64,000 bases of DNA from Epiperipatus broadwayi (taxonomy: Eukaryota > Onychophora > Udeonychophora > Euonychophora > Peripatidae), in the NCBI GenBank assembly GCA_028023455.1, contig JAQFVV010000353.1, forward strand, positions 62,001-126,000, written 5' to 3'. How positions within the stretch are numbered: position 1 is the stretch's first letter; each line of letters starts with the position of its first letter. Shown here piece after piece: positions 27,131 through 39,689 of the stretch. A program made the position numbers and the translations under genes. The notes below the pieces were generated by a model. It was not told the DNA's origin, ran no database searches, and was given only the letters and a program-made list of their open reading frames with translations.

Positions 27131-27643
27131 TATTAATAATCTGACCAGGGTATTTGTAGCTGTTAACTTCTTCTAACTCATCATAATCAACCTTTATTTT
27201 CATATTTTGAGAAAATGCATTAAACATTACTATAATCTTTTTAACATTTATCTTTAGTCCTAGTTTCTTACTTTTATCTGATAACTCCTGCAGCTCTAAA
27301 GCATTATTTTTAAAAACAACTACATCATCTGCAAAATCTAAATGACTTAAATAATCTCCATTTACATTCACTCCTTTTGCTTACCATTTTAATCCCAAAA
27401 TACTTCTTGCAGTAGTGCTGTAAAAAGTTTTGAAGATATGGAGTCACCCTGTCTTAAATCCTTCTCAATGTTGACTTTCCTAGTATCATTATGTAATCTA
27501 ATTGTTACTGTTGCATTTTTATAAATATTCTTCAAAATATGAAAATATCCTGGGTCTATGCCTTGATGATCCAATGCTTTAATCACTGAAAAAATGTTTA
27601 TAGAATCAAATGCCTTTTCATAATCGACAACTCCAAAGCATAA
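27131..27643 (-). pseudogene. RTE-like reverse transcriptase, inverted internal segment
   Basis: Read on the minus strand from 27643: PLCFGVVDYEKAFDSI, HQGIDPGYFHILKNIY, then NIEKDLRQGDSISSKLF (the RQG(D/C)..SP.LF motif of RT). After a frameshift near 27380, DYLSHLDFADDVVVF (catalytic FADD), LKINVKKI and NSYKYPGQII follow. All are ordered hallmarks of RTE-clade LINE RT. The frameshift and truncation make it dead. The protein continues on the opposite strand at 27641. Confidence 0.9.
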
Positions 27644-28165
27644 TGGTTGGAGTGCTTTTGGTAGAAATAACTCGATACTAAAAGGAAATATACCTATGTG
27701 TTTGAAAAGGAAGGTTTTTAGTAAATGTGTTTTACCACTTCTTACTTATGGATCTGAGACTTGGACACATAATAGAAGAGCAATACAGAGACTTCAGACC
27801 ACTCAAGGAAGCATGGAGAAATGCATACTAGAAGTAACAAGAAGAGATTGAAAATGCAATAAATGGGTAAGAGAACAAACAGGTGTTACTGACCTCATTG
27901 AAAAAATTAAAAGATTGAAGTGGAGTTGGGCTGGACATATTGCTAGAAGAGATGATAATAGATGGACAATTGAAATCTTAAACTGGATTCCAAGAGATTG
28001 TAAAAGACCCAGAAAGATGCCACATATGAGATGGATGGATGAAATAAGAAAGTGTGCAGGGACAATGTGAAGAAAAGAAGCTAAAGATCAGAGAAGATTG
28101 ATTGAACTTGGAGACACCTTCATCCAGCAGTCGATTGATAATGGTTGTTGATAATGATGATGATG
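27641..28165 (+). pseudogene. RTE-like ORF, sense-oriented C-terminal segment and 3' tail
   Basis: Plus-strand reading starts NGWSAFGRNNSILKGN, which follows the YKYPGQII of the inverted part after a small gap in RTE proteins. It continues VFSKCVLPLLTYGSETWTH, MEKCILEVTRRD, TDLIEKIKRLKWSWAGHIARR, LNWIPRDCKRPRK and MRWMDEIRKCA before stops. The element ends in a short GATGAT-type repeat, the usual RTE tail. Confidence 0.9.
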
Positions 28166-28470
28166 ATATAATACAGGCATATGAGACATTTTGTATATGT
28201 TATCAGGATAAAATAAAAAATAAGCAGAAGATATATGTGAATAAATAGGAATATGGAATTGTTGGTTAATGTACAATGGATAGAGATAAGACGAGAAGAG
28301 TAACAGCAGCTGTAAAAGTTTTCATAAATTGTGCAAAAGAGTACAAAATAATATTGTATACATTTATTAAGAATTATATCAAAGTTAAAATTTTAATTAC
28401 ATTAAAAAATTGTAATTCAATAATGTTTATTTTATTTAATTTAAATATAAATAGTTTAAAGAAATATATG

Positions 28471-28856
28471 CAAAGGTCCAACTCTCCATACAGTAGCACC
28501 ACTCAGTGCAGGCCAGAGTAATAAATGGATGCAGGAAGCTTTGTGTATAAAATCCTTATCTAGTGCCTACTCATCCAATATTATCAGACTCGTTTCTAAC
28601 TTGTGGTTTTCATCAATGACGAGGATCTGAGAGCACTGCACCTAATCCTCCAGAAGCCATTTTTTACCTTATTAGCATAAGCTAAACACAAGTTTGGGGA
28701 TATTGGATGAGTAGGCCCTAGATAGACATTTTAACACAAACCTTTCTACATCCATTGATTACTCTGGCTTGCACTGAGTGGTACTTCTTTATGGAGAGTT
28801 TAGCCTCTGAGTAAACAGTTTGCATAAGCATAAAGAATAATGATCATACGATGTTT
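28471..28856. mobile_element. Palindromic MITE family P1, copy 1
   Basis: Inverted ends: AACTCTCCATACAGTAGCACC at the left and GGTACTTCTTTATGGAGAGTT at the right. Between them the block ATCTAGTGCCTACTCATCCA is mirrored by TGGATGAGTAGGCCCTAGAT. A ~130-base non-palindromic centre includes CTGAGAGCACTGCACCTAA. A further conserved block (TGATCATACGATGTTT) lies just outside the right arm. Confidence 0.8.
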
Positions 28857-29000
28857 GGTGGTTTAAAGAATTAGAATATAATACTTTAAAAAATAAAAAT
28901 GTAAGTACATAATAAAATAATTATAAAAAATTACAAAAATGTTGTGTATAAGTTATATATTAATATTAATACATTAAAAAGCTTTTTTCGTCATGATTTT

Positions 29001-29080
29001 ATGCCCTTATGAAATGTTAAACATCTTTCTTAATGTTAAAATAAATGTTTAACATTTGATAAGGGCATTAAACCATGTCA
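29001..29080. repeat. Small hairpin element P2, copy 1
   Basis: TATGCCCTTATGAAATGTTAAA ... mirrored by ...TTTAACATTTGATAAGGGCAT, about 80 bases in total. A second copy is at 34.5 kb. Confidence 0.7.
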
Positions 29081-29084
29081 CCCA

Positions 29085-31055
29085 ACATACATGGTTGATA
29101 TAATAAGCATGTATTAAATTGCTAAAATTATTTAAAGTTATTTTAAATTTAAAATATTATTTTGAATGTGCATGAATGTGTGTGCTTGGGTGAGGTATAT
29201 ATAAAAGCATCTTATTGAATTCAGTAAACAAATAAAGGTAAATAAAACATATCATTTATTAAAATGAATGGTTTTTAAGAATTATTCTGAACACCAATAT
29301 TCATTTTAAATGTTTAGAATCTCATATTAAAACTTATAATAATAATTATCGATAGACATTTTAAAATTGTGACTTTATTTTTATCATACTAAAGATTATC
29401 TTCTAAAATCTATGTCGACTCATGCTGAGAAGAAATCATTTAAACATCAATTTTTATTGTCATCTATCACATATGAAGATTTTTTGAGTCTGGAAAATTT
29501 AAATGATTATTTCTTTCCTTAATATAATTTAATTTAAGCTAAGAAAATCAATCTAATATTGAAAATAAATAGAAGAGCTTCATAAGAAATAATAATAAAG
29601 AAACAATTTTATTAAAACAACTATTAAATTTAAAGAATTTAAGAATGTGAACTTTTAAGTTCTTTAAAACTAACATTGGCGTCCTGACTGAAATAAATTA
29701 AATTCATGTAAGATGGCTTAAATTAAAACAAAAATATGAAATAATTATTTTTTTTAAAAAAAAGAAATAAGTTAAGATGATTAGATTTGCAGATAAAGAA
29801 AAGGAATCTACAAATCTGGCTAGTATTGGTAATTAAAAGATAAGAAAAAGTCTCAAATTTTCTAAGTATTTGATTACTAATATATTGTATATTTTTAATT
29901 TAAAAATGTAAAAGAATTGATTAAAGAGAAATTAAAAGAAGGTGGTGACATTCTTTCATTAACTAGGGATTAAAAGAAGAACCAGTGTAGCTCTGATTCC
30001 TGGAAAGAGTAGAGGAAACTTTTTGTTTTGTGAACTCTAACATGACTGAAAAATATATGCCGTTTGAAAAATTATGTTGCTATAACGTATGAAATATTAA
30101 TCATCCTTGCCAGAAACAGAACATTTGCTTTATTGAATACAAGGATAATTTGTTAATACAGCCAGAGAATATGCAGTGTTAATTAATCTAAAGTATGTTA
30201 ACTCACCATAAATCATGTAGACATCTTCTGAAAATTTATTGAGCCAAACTTAATGCAATAACCCTGGATTGAATATAACTTCAATGGACGAATGTGTGTT
30301 TGTATTTTTAAAAAAAAACAAACAATACATTTAAAATGAAACAAGGTGAAAAAAGAAACATCTCAAGTTTTCATTCCATACTGATCAGTAATGGAAGTCC
30401 TTAAAATAAAAATACCATGATAAGAATATTCATTTTGAAACTAAAAAAAAATACAGAAAAGGCCTTAAATTAGTACAATACTGATTACTTTATTAGAATG
30501 TATTTTACATGTATTAGGTGCTAAATTATTTCATTTTTTATATGCTTAGCTAGTGTATAAATATATTTTAAATAATTATTTTTTTTACTTTGTGTATATG
30601 TATATGCATTAGTTCATTGCAACTGCTAAGTAAATTATTATTAGGTTTAAAAATTCAAGGTGCTCGTACCATTCTACCTATTAGCTTGCCTTCACTTTAG
30701 CACTTATCAATTTTATGGGTATCAAAAAAAATTAGAATGTTTAATCACTGAGAAAATGCTGATTGTTGTTGTGAGTTGAGAGATTATAGTATCTGAAATT
30801 AGTCCATTCAGTATGGCACTTAGTAAAAGCTGAAAATGCATTCTTTATCTATTTAAATTAAATTATTTCTGAGTGGAAAAATTATTTCAATTCACTAATG
30901 TTGATTTTGGGGAGGTGATTGGGAAATATATCATCACCATTGTTTTCTACTTTACATACAACTCTGTAAATGTAGTATTGATTAGTTATATTTAAAGTAA
31001 TTCCTATAGGTTACTGACACAATATATATATATTGTACCGGTCAAAACATGTTTA
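29085..31055. other. AT-rich stretch with no recognised gene
   Basis: A weak hairpin at 29429-29519 (AAGAAATCATTTAAA / TTTAAATGATTATTTCTT) is the only structure noticed. Confidence 0.45.
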
Positions 31056-31059
31056 TCCA

Positions 31060-31200
31060 TCTAACATTAGCTGGAACTCAAAAACTTCACTTCAAACCTA
31101 GTCAAGCCTGAGATTTAGGTCAGGGACCAGCGTGGATTCGAACCCACTTCCTAAGCCCCAGATCAAACACCTAATGAATAACATAATAGTGATGGCACAT
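31060..31200 (-). repeat. tRNA-derived SINE relic with perfect B box
   Basis: Minus strand has GGGTTCGAATCC (31133-31144), a perfect RNA polymerase III B box set in a pairing T-arm-like GTGG...CCAC. The A-box region (GTTATTCATTAGGTG) is weak. The body downstream (CTGACCTAAATCTCAGGCTTGAC) belongs to no family I can name. Confidence 0.5.
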
Positions 31201-31579
31201 GAGAATTCATTTTAATCTGGCCAACTAGCAAAGCTGAGCAAAACAATGAGACATCTATTACTATGACTAAACTAAAATATATATAAGCATGGCTGTAATA
31301 TGTGGAAGTGGAGAAAAGAGGAATTCAAACTACTCAAATTAGTTAAATAATAAAATTATAGTTTAATATAATGACAACATTATTATACATTGTGACTTAA
31401 TTATATACATTAGTGTGTGCATGAATGAGCAAGCAGTAGATGATAACATAGTGTCATTCATGCTATTATTTCTCATATGCTCTTTTATTAATTAGCTAAA
31501 TAATATATTATAAATAAACACACATCTTTGGTGGGTCCAATATTAAGATGCCAATCGATTATTAGAAAGAATTACATAA

Positions 31580-31890
31580 TATTGCTATTAACGCTTTGGA
31601 TTATGGTTCTGAAACGTGGTGACTAACATTATTTAGGGGAGCATTCTGAGATTCATTACAGATATAATATAAACTATTTTCATGCCATTATGGTCGTGAA
31701 AATAAATAAAATACATTTGGAAAACATGTTTAATCATATGACAAAAATATTTAATGAAAATTCTCTTAATTAGTGCTGGTAAGAAGAACGTTTTATTTTC
31801 CCAAGGCATACTAGATACTCTTAAATACAGAAATAAGTTACGATGGTGGGATTGTATAAGACTGAAATAAATTTAATTAATAAAACTAGG
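31580..31890 (+). pseudogene. Degenerate LINE RT C-terminal fragment
   Basis: Broken plus-strand frames read ALDYGSETW (the YG.ETW motif after the RT domain in RTE/R-type LINEs) and, about 230 bases on, GILDTLKYRNKLRWWDCIRL. Stops and frameshifts throughout. The clade is uncertain. Confidence 0.4.
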
Positions 31891-33890
31891 AGTAGTTGGC
31901 ATTTATATATGTTTTTAAGCAGAGTGCAATTTTAATATTAGAGCATTAAAACTGGGTCATGAAGCAAAAAGAAATAATAATACGAAGAAGTTTGCGGTGC
32001 TGACATAATAGCCTAAAAATAATAGGAAAAGTCATGCTTCTGGATGAAAACGAAGTGGAATGGCATGCCATGGTCATCGCCAATGTGCAGGCCTTTGATA
32101 CAAAAAGAGTGGATGGGCATAGCATGTGCCAGACTTAGGGATCACCACCAGAGATATGAGAAGAAATCTATGGGTTCGAACTTGTCTCAACCCCCAGATT
32201 AGAAGACTAGAAGCACGTAATATATATATACGAGGATAGGCTAAATGTCAGTAACGCAGTATGAATGAATGTCACTAACGACATTGAATAAGATTTACTG
32301 CTTTTAAAAATAAATAACCCTAGTTTGAATACCATAATTTAGACAAATAATATGCTATGCAGTTATATATATATAGAGAGAGAGAGATTTTACTTAGTAA
32401 CTAAAATAGTAAAATATTAAAATTTCCCTAATACGTTAAGATTTTATTTAGTAAAAGAAACATTAAGATTTACCCCCATCCCTTTTTCTGCTATTTAAAA
32501 TAAATCAATCCCACTTTTGTTGATTTTTACAACAACTGGAATATATAAGTATATTTTAAGAGTAAATAAAAAAAACAGTTATATAGAAAATAATTAATGG
32601 TCACTCTTTCAGAATTTAATAAAAAAAAAACATTTTAAAAGATTTCAAAGCGTTAATTAGCTTAAGTTCTGGATTTACCCCGGGTAGAAAATCCAGAGTT
32701 AAACAAATATATTTTTATAATAACCCAACATAAAATGCTGATTCATAAAAACAAACTGGCAAACATATTAATTTATAATGCATTATATATATTTTAAGGG
32801 GACGTTAATAACCTTTTCATGAAGGTTTAGAAAAAAAATGACAGAAAAGATGTTTAGAAATTAATCTTGCAAGATTGTGAGATTGGCATATTAAAAATAA
32901 AAGCACACATAAAATCAAGTAATAAATAAATGACCACACCAAAATTAAAGAAAGTTAGAGCATATGAGATAGAATTAAATTTAAAGAAATCATTTGAGAG
33001 CAATTTACATATTATATATAGAAATGAACTAAGAGCAAATTACATATTAACAAAAACAAAGTTAAATAATATATTAAAAGAAATCTTGATAGATGAGTTA
33101 GGCTAAATTTAGTTTGAGGTGACAGCTTGAAAAGTTACCTTGCAATTTTAAGAGTCCGATTTAGTAGTGCACGTGCACGGCAATTGAAATGAAAGTTCTT
33201 CGGTAGCAAGAAGCTTCTATTAGCATTCTAAAATTTTCCAGTCAGGCTCTTACTTCATTACTATGGGACCATGATATAATGGCAGCAGAAGATGACCCAT
33301 AAGGGTCGGGAAAAGCTTTTTACTACATTTTTAGATTTCAAAACAGTGTGGTGTCTAACAGCAATCAGTTCTCTCAACAATAGCTCATCTAATCTGTGAC
33401 TCAAAATTCAGCCATTTTATACTTTTTCTTTATCAATTGTTTTTGAAGATGCAACAGTAAGATAATGTCCAAAATTAAATTCAAATCTATTTCCAGATTA
33501 GAAATAGATTTGACAACATGTTGATAACAAAAGTATCTTTAATCTTAATCCCATTTTATTTTAAGTAAAACTTTATTTAAAACACTTTCCCCAGATTAAA
33601 ACAATAGTGTTTCCAACCCCTTTAATTATTTTTAGACAATCAACTGTAGCATCTTCCATATTGGATTTTACAAAATATAGAGTTTAAAAGAAAAAATACT
33701 TTAAAAAGAAAAAGTTGTACAAATGACATATAATGAAATATTTACCAAAAAAAAAAATCAATATTTTGTTTTAAAATATATTTCTTAAACATAGTAACAT
33801 AGTAATATACAGTTAAACTTTATAAAAATTTACATAGCATTCAGAATGAAACTTGAAAAAGTCAATGTAGAGAAAAGTGTATCTTAATAA
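31890..33890. other. Mostly AT-rich; GC-raised patch at 32040-32215
   Basis: The patch around 32040-32215 has clearly higher G+C and an isolated GGGTTCGAAC (B-box-like) near 32173. It may be a repeat fragment. The rest shows nothing. Confidence 0.35.
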
Positions 33891-33892
33891 GA

Positions 33893-34192
33893 TTAAGAGG
33901 AAAATAAAACTTTCACCCAAGTATCATCAAGAAGCTTAATAAAGACACTTAGAGCCGAGTCCTGAGAATGACCAAAAATGAGTCTGCAATGTGTCAACCA
34001 TAAAGAAAATGTTATAAAGATAGATAATCTTATTGCTGCAAACGATCCCTTCTTAAGAGTGTTAGAAACAGAAAGAGCATCCCTAAGATCCAGAGAGATA
34101 TTTGCAACAATAAAGTCCCTAATCAACTTAAGAGCAGGACAGATATAGAAAATATGGAGAATTGTCTCATCATATAATCTACACAATTGCTC
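33893..34192 (-). pseudogene. LINE ORF2 C-terminal fragment
   Basis: A 97-residue minus-strand frame preceded by EQL gives CRLYDETILHIFYICPAL, which fits the C-terminal CX2-3C...H...C zinc-binding motif of LINE ORF2 proteins (compare CPLCHRAEEMQEHLFYLSPAL at 4.3 kb). The second cysteine is replaced by tyrosine. The rest (FAAIRLSIFITFSLWLTHCRLIF) fits the following helical region. It is bounded at its 5' side by a (TA)n run at 34194-34217. Confidence 0.6.
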
Positions 34193-34193
34193 C

Positions 34194-34218
34194 TATATAT
34201 ATATATATATATATATAA
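34194..34218. repeat. (TA)n microsatellite
   Basis: About 12 TA units at the truncation point of the LINE fragment. Confidence 0.9.
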
Positions 34219-34487
34219 TACTTTAATAAAAAAGAACTAATAATTAATAAAAAAAGAATTAATAATAATTTTAAAAAATGTTATGGAACGTTAAAATTTT
34301 ATAACTTAGGCACGATATCAAAGATATACATAAAATAGATATATATATAACAAAAGGAGCTGGATGGGAAATAGGGTTTGAATAAAAGTTAGTAGATGGA
34401 AACATGAAGCTCAATCAAGCTAAGATTGACTGCTTCATTATATATATATACTAATAATTATACTTTAAAAATATTTTTGTCATATCA

Positions 34488-34568
34488 TTTTATGCCCTTA
34501 TGAAATGTTAAATATCTATTTTAATGTTAAAATAAATGCCTAACATTTGATAAGGGCATAAAACCATG
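34488..34568. repeat. Small hairpin element P2, copy 2
   Basis: TTATGCCCTTATGAAATGTTAAA ... TAACATTTGATAAGGGCATAA. Nearly identical to the copy at 29.0 kb, including the ATTTTAATGTTAAAATAAATG centre. Confidence 0.7.
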
Positions 34569-34569
34569 A

Positions 34570-35570
34570 GTGGAAAAAAAAAAGGTTATCAATATATCAT
34601 TATTATTAAGATATATATATGATATGTATATTTTTTTTTATAATTTATATTAAAAAATAGCATAAGGGACTTCATTAATTTTCCATTTTGATTGTAATCC
34701 AATAAAAAACAATAATCTTTAAAATATGTTATTTTAAAAAGATGATAATTTTCATCATCATTATTAGAGGTTACTCATAAGTAAATATGTCTTTTCTAAA
34801 TTAAAAGAAAACATGAAAATATCAATATTAGAGTGTTATCAAAGACAATAAGAAAATAATGAAGTTACATCTACCATGTTATCAATTGAATGACAGAAAT
34901 GTGATTTTCTGAAGACAATTCTATGTCGCATTTTAGTGCAGAAAAATGGAACTCTTCATCTCACAGTTACTTAGATTAATTCTGATTATGTCATCAAAAT
35001 GGGATGAAATAAAGAATAACTATAGATAGAATGAAAGAAATAAAAAATGATTATTAAATTGCTATAAATGTCACAATAAGCATTAGGTAATAAAGTTAAC
35101 AAATGTTAATCTTCTTTCATTTTTAATTTGATCACATGCTCTTCCATTATGCAAACAGTTTTAAATATGTTTGATATTTGTTACTAATTGAAGTTATCAG
35201 ATGTTATACTACAGCCAAATTTTAAAATGCAAACTATAAAATCAAAATCATGAAATGTAGATAATCATAATTTAAACTGAATCTGCTACTGTACAACATT
35301 CAATGTTTTATTTTAGAATGATCTTTTTAAAATTGCTTTAATGCTCTAATTAATATTCATGTAAATTTAAAGCTTATGCTACTCATTATTTGCATATACT
35401 ATATTTAAAATTATATGCAGTATTTGGATGCACATTGCATATAATTATGTAATTCAATATTATATTCTAATGTTACATCAAAGACATGATATACAACAAA
35501 ATGTATTTTAACAAATCCATCACATTATTGTATACAAAAATCTAAAATGTGAACTAATTTTATAGAGAAG
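34570..35570. other. AT-rich stretch with no recognised feature
   Basis: No protein similarity or repeat recognised. Confidence 0.5.
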
Positions 35571-35571
35571 A

Positions 35572-35916
<345 letters not shown>

Positions 35917-35919
35917 TCT

Positions 35920-37915
35920 AACTATCATTCTTAAACAAAATTGAAACTGGCAACTAAAAATAAATAAAAATGTATTTAATGCATCAATTAGACTTTCTTT
36001 CCTTACTGAAAATGTATCAAGATGTTTCCTTTTTTTTAATCACATTAATCAACCACTCTATAGTAACTTCACCCAATGAATATTATTTACATTACACTAC
36101 AATAAACATACTTTATAAAATACATATACATAAAAATGAATAAATTTGTAAACTTATAATCTTTTTTTTAATATTTACAAAATAATCTACAAAAATATTT
36201 TAATTATAATTCTAAAGTATCCAACAATACCCACTTCACTTCTAATTGTATGGAGACTTTAATCATGTTTATATATTTGTTCAAATGTTCTTAAATATAT
36301 ACAAATTTTATAGCATTTTTTTTCCTTGTAATTTTATAAAAAAGATAAGGATTATTGATAAATTTTATTAATATTGAAATTTGACCATTTGAAGTATCTA
36401 TCCTATTTGTGTCTATCTAGCTCTTTATCTAAATGTTCATCTATATTCTAACAACATATTCACCATCAATCGATCTAACTTTTCATCCTTCTATCTGTCT
36501 ATTTATATCTCTCTTTCTATATATAATTACATAGATAGAATTTGTTGTGTGTGGTTAACTAATACTATAATTGCAGATAGATTTAATATATTTTTAATAT
36601 TATTTATTTTAAATATCTTAATATAAGATGAACTTAAATCACAATGAATAGAATATAAATATACTATTTCCACTTTTCCAGAATATAAATTGATTATTTA
36701 AACTATATTTTATATACATAATTAAATTTTTATAATTGACAATAAAGAATATTAATCATTTTTATAGTTTCTGGTTTAGGCAGACATTGATGATTAGTGG
36801 ATGAAAGTTAAAGTTAATTCAGCCAGTCTTCGCTTTTCAGTTTCCAATTCAGACGTTCATTATTATATACATTTAAAATTTTATTTCAAACTATTCTTAA
36901 GAGAGAACTGTTCAAAATTATTTAACAATAAAATAAATATATAACAATAACTATTTGCTTTTACTAATGGGTTTTTTTTATTATTAACTAACAAAAGTAC
37001 AGATATAAACTGAATAAAGTTTCACATGATTTCTCTTGGTTAATTTTTTTTGTGTGTGCATTATACATTAGTGACATTTGTTATATAAATCTTATGTAAA
37101 TATTGAATAGACAATAAATATTAGACTACAATGAGATCATGACTTTCATGTTACTATATAATATTTAGTAAACCATGTAATAATTAGTTATACACAATTT
37201 TTTCGTCAAAGACGAAAGTTTTTATAGTTATTTTAAATAATGACGTTATAAAAATATTTACACATAACTAAATAAATCTCATTTTGGTTCAAAATCTTAA
37301 AACATTGAAGGTTTCACATCATTAGTTTTAAAAACATTTAAAAATAAAAAGTCACTAAATGTGTATGCCATTTTTATATTAGTTTTGTTTTACTTATTAA
37401 ATAAAAGCTGTCTAATCAAAAATTATCATGAATGTCTGCACCTATTGATTCTGAGTAAAAGTATTTGACACTCTTGATATAAAATGAAATGAAACATTTA
37501 AAATTTTCGGAATAATTTTCATTGATTAAAACTAATTTCAATAAATATTGATTACAAAATTTATCTGATAATTCATTCAATTTTAATATTCATATCTTAA
37601 ATCAATTTTATTAATATATCATAGTTTTCAGCTTTTATTTTGCAACCTTCATTTGTTAGTGATGTTTATTTATCCTGAGATGGTAAAATGAATTATTTTT
37701 AATAGATAGTAGATAATAGCAAACTACCAATCCTGCCTAATAGGATAGTGGTGGCTATGGTTGTTAAAGAGCCAAAGACACTAAAATGTATGGGTGCTGA
37801 ACTGAGTTCAGACCCATATGACTATATAAGCTATTGAGCTTGATTGAAAATATTACTGTGTTTTCAATTTCATTCTTATAATTTTGTAGTTAAGTAGAGA
37901 TAAAAGGTGGCTGCT
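35920..37915. other. AT-rich stretch with no recognised gene
   Basis: Scattered imperfect TATC-like motifs at 36400-36535. No coding similarity seen. Confidence 0.45.
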
Positions 37916-37917
37916 GG

Positions 37918-38120
37918 AGAGTTGCATTATATCCTAAGATTTAGGTGCAGTGCTCTCAGATCCAAGGCTCCTCACTGGCAAAGGCCAGAAGCCAGAAACT
38001 AGTCTGGGGATGTTGGATGAGTAGGCACTAAATGGTGATTTTATGCACAAGTCCCTGGCATTCATTGATTACTCTGGTTGGCACATGGTGGCACCACTGT
38101 ATTGGGGAGTTTTGCCTGTT
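37918..38120. mobile_element. Palindromic MITE family P1, copy 2 (one-sided)
   Basis: Retains the central TTAGGTGCAGTGCTCTCAGAT block, inverted relative to copy 1, then TGGATGAGTAGGCACTA, CATTGATTACTCTGG and TGGCACCACTGTATTGGGGAG. The opposite terminal arm is missing. Confidence 0.75.
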
Positions 38121-38442
38121 TTATATATTATCATATGGTCATAAGACTTTAGTTTTAACCTATGTCCAGTTAGAGAAATAAATATATGAGATTTGACAAC
38201 TTAATGTCTGGAATGTTTGTGTCATGTTATCTATGACCTAAATGTATTTAAAACCACACAAGATTCATGTTTGAACATGTTTAAACTAACATATGCAAAT
38301 TTTAGGCTGATAGAGCTAATTGTTAATTAGCTATTCATGAGTACACTTTAGTATAAAAATGAATGATTGAAATTTTGACCAACATATTATCAAATTTTGA
38401 GTGAAAATGAGCAAACATACTACTATAACTTTACAACTATTG

Positions 38443-38975
38443 TAGGTGTTATATGCTGAAGTTGCTATGAAAAAGTTGAGTGTGTTTGAGTGGTATAAGA
38501 TGTTCAAAGGTGAGCAAGAAGATGTGATGGATAATCCCAGTAGTGGACATCCCAAAACAACAATGATCATCATCAATATTATCAAAATACAAGAAGCAAT
38601 ATGGTCTGACAACCATTGATAGCTGACGAATTGCAAATTAAACAAGATTAATGCTAATTTTAAATAAAGAATTAGGCATGAGAAAAATTTCTGTGTAGTT
38701 TGTGTCTCAGATCTTGATGAATGAACAGAGACTTTTTTGTCAAAATTCAATTACACAACTAGACTATCCTGCCTATTCACCTGTCTTAGTGTTCTGAGAT
38801 TTTTGGTTATTTCCAAAATTAAAAACTGCACTGAAGTAATAAAGATTTTCTACTATAACTGCTATCCAAAGGAATGTGAGACAATTGCTTAACAGTATTC
38901 TGAAAATGTATTCGAGGTGTGCTTCTAGAAGTGAGAACATTATTTTGGTCAGTGTATAGAAGGCAACAGTAACAT
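38443..38975 (+). pseudogene. mariner transposase, internally deleted
   Basis: The plus strand begins VLYAEVAMKKLSVFEWYKMF and continues GEQEDVMDNPSSGHPKT, the helix-turn-helix and linker of mariner transposases (usual FEWHKRF..GRE.VEDDPRSGRP). After frame breaks it reads IADELQIKQD and a short MRKISV-like piece. It then jumps to NYTTRLSCLFTCL, which corresponds to the C-terminal QDNAPAHSPDL region. The end reads FLVISKIKNCTEVIKIF and VRQLLNSILKMYSRCAS-like, compare FLFPKLK and LL..IPE..F. The central catalytic region with the first two aspartates is deleted, and stops are frequent. Terminal inverted repeats were not found. An opposite-strand 139-residue frame here is a shadow. Confidence 0.8.
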
Positions 38976-39064
38976 TTAATGTACATTTCCTCTTGTATAT
39001 TTTACAAATGTTTATTCTGAAAATTAAATTGTCATTCCATGTATGTATATAAAACTGATGAAAA

Positions 39065-39480
39065 GAATTTAGTCAATATGAGAAGTCACTGAATTAAATA
39101 AACTTTAATCAACAATTGAAGTTAATATGAGAGATCATATTCAAATACCGATAGCAATTGTTGAACAGAAAGACCCTGAAATGAATAAATTTTAATTGAC
39201 AATTGAAGTTAATATGAGAAATCTTGTTCAAACACCAATAACAATAGCTGAAGAAAGAAAAACCCTAATGAACTTTAATCAAGAGTTGAAGTCAATATGT
39301 AAATTTATTTTTAAATATTGAGAACTGTTGACAAGAAAAACTCTGAACCAAATGAACTTTAACAATTGCAATTTATATGAAAAATAATGTTCAAACACTG
39401 ATAGAAACTGCTCAACAAAATGATCTTGAACTTAATGAACTTTAATTAACAATGCAAATTAATATGAGAAGACTCTTTCA
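39065..39480. repeat. Diverged tandem array, ~80-87-bp unit, about five units
   Basis: The block ...AACTTTAATCAACAATTGAAGTTAATATGAGA recurs at about 39100, 39190, 39270, 39352 and 39437 with spacing 80-87 bases and a linking AA.ACCCTGAA segment. Units have diverged substantially. Confidence 0.7.
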
Positions 39481-39689
39481 AATACTTATCAGAGATGGTC
39501 ATCTCTATAATAGTCTGAATTGGATCCCTAAATTTTTTAAGGTATAAAAAAACAATGTATACTGCAGCAAATACAGTTATTTAAATGTAATTTTTTTTGA
39601 CCATGTTATTAATCTTATTAGAAAAATTACAATTTTTAACAATTTTATTTTTGATATTTAATGTAACAAGTGTGTTCAAGCATTCTTCA

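Larger units (their letters stand above)
27120..28176 (+). mobile_element. RTE-like LINE insertion with inverted 5' segment (twin-priming structure)
   Basis: The insertion has two parts. The left part (27131-27643) is RT sequence on the minus strand. The right part (about 27641-28165) is the directly following portion of the same protein on the plus strand, through to a (GATGAT) 3' tail. Flanking ATATAATGCAG (27120-27130) and ATATAATACAG (28166-28176) match at 10 of 11 positions and are a likely target duplication. An inverted upstream segment joined to a sense 3' segment inside one target duplication is the signature of twin priming during LINE integration. Confidence 0.85.

Noticed and set aside
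38331-38750. 139-residue open frame on the minus strand
   Set aside because: Antisense shadow of the mariner transposase remnant.
39065-39480. Regularly spaced repeats suggesting CRISPR or a coding repeat protein
   Set aside because: Units are contiguous and diverged, with stops in all frames, so it is a decayed tandem array in a eukaryotic genome.
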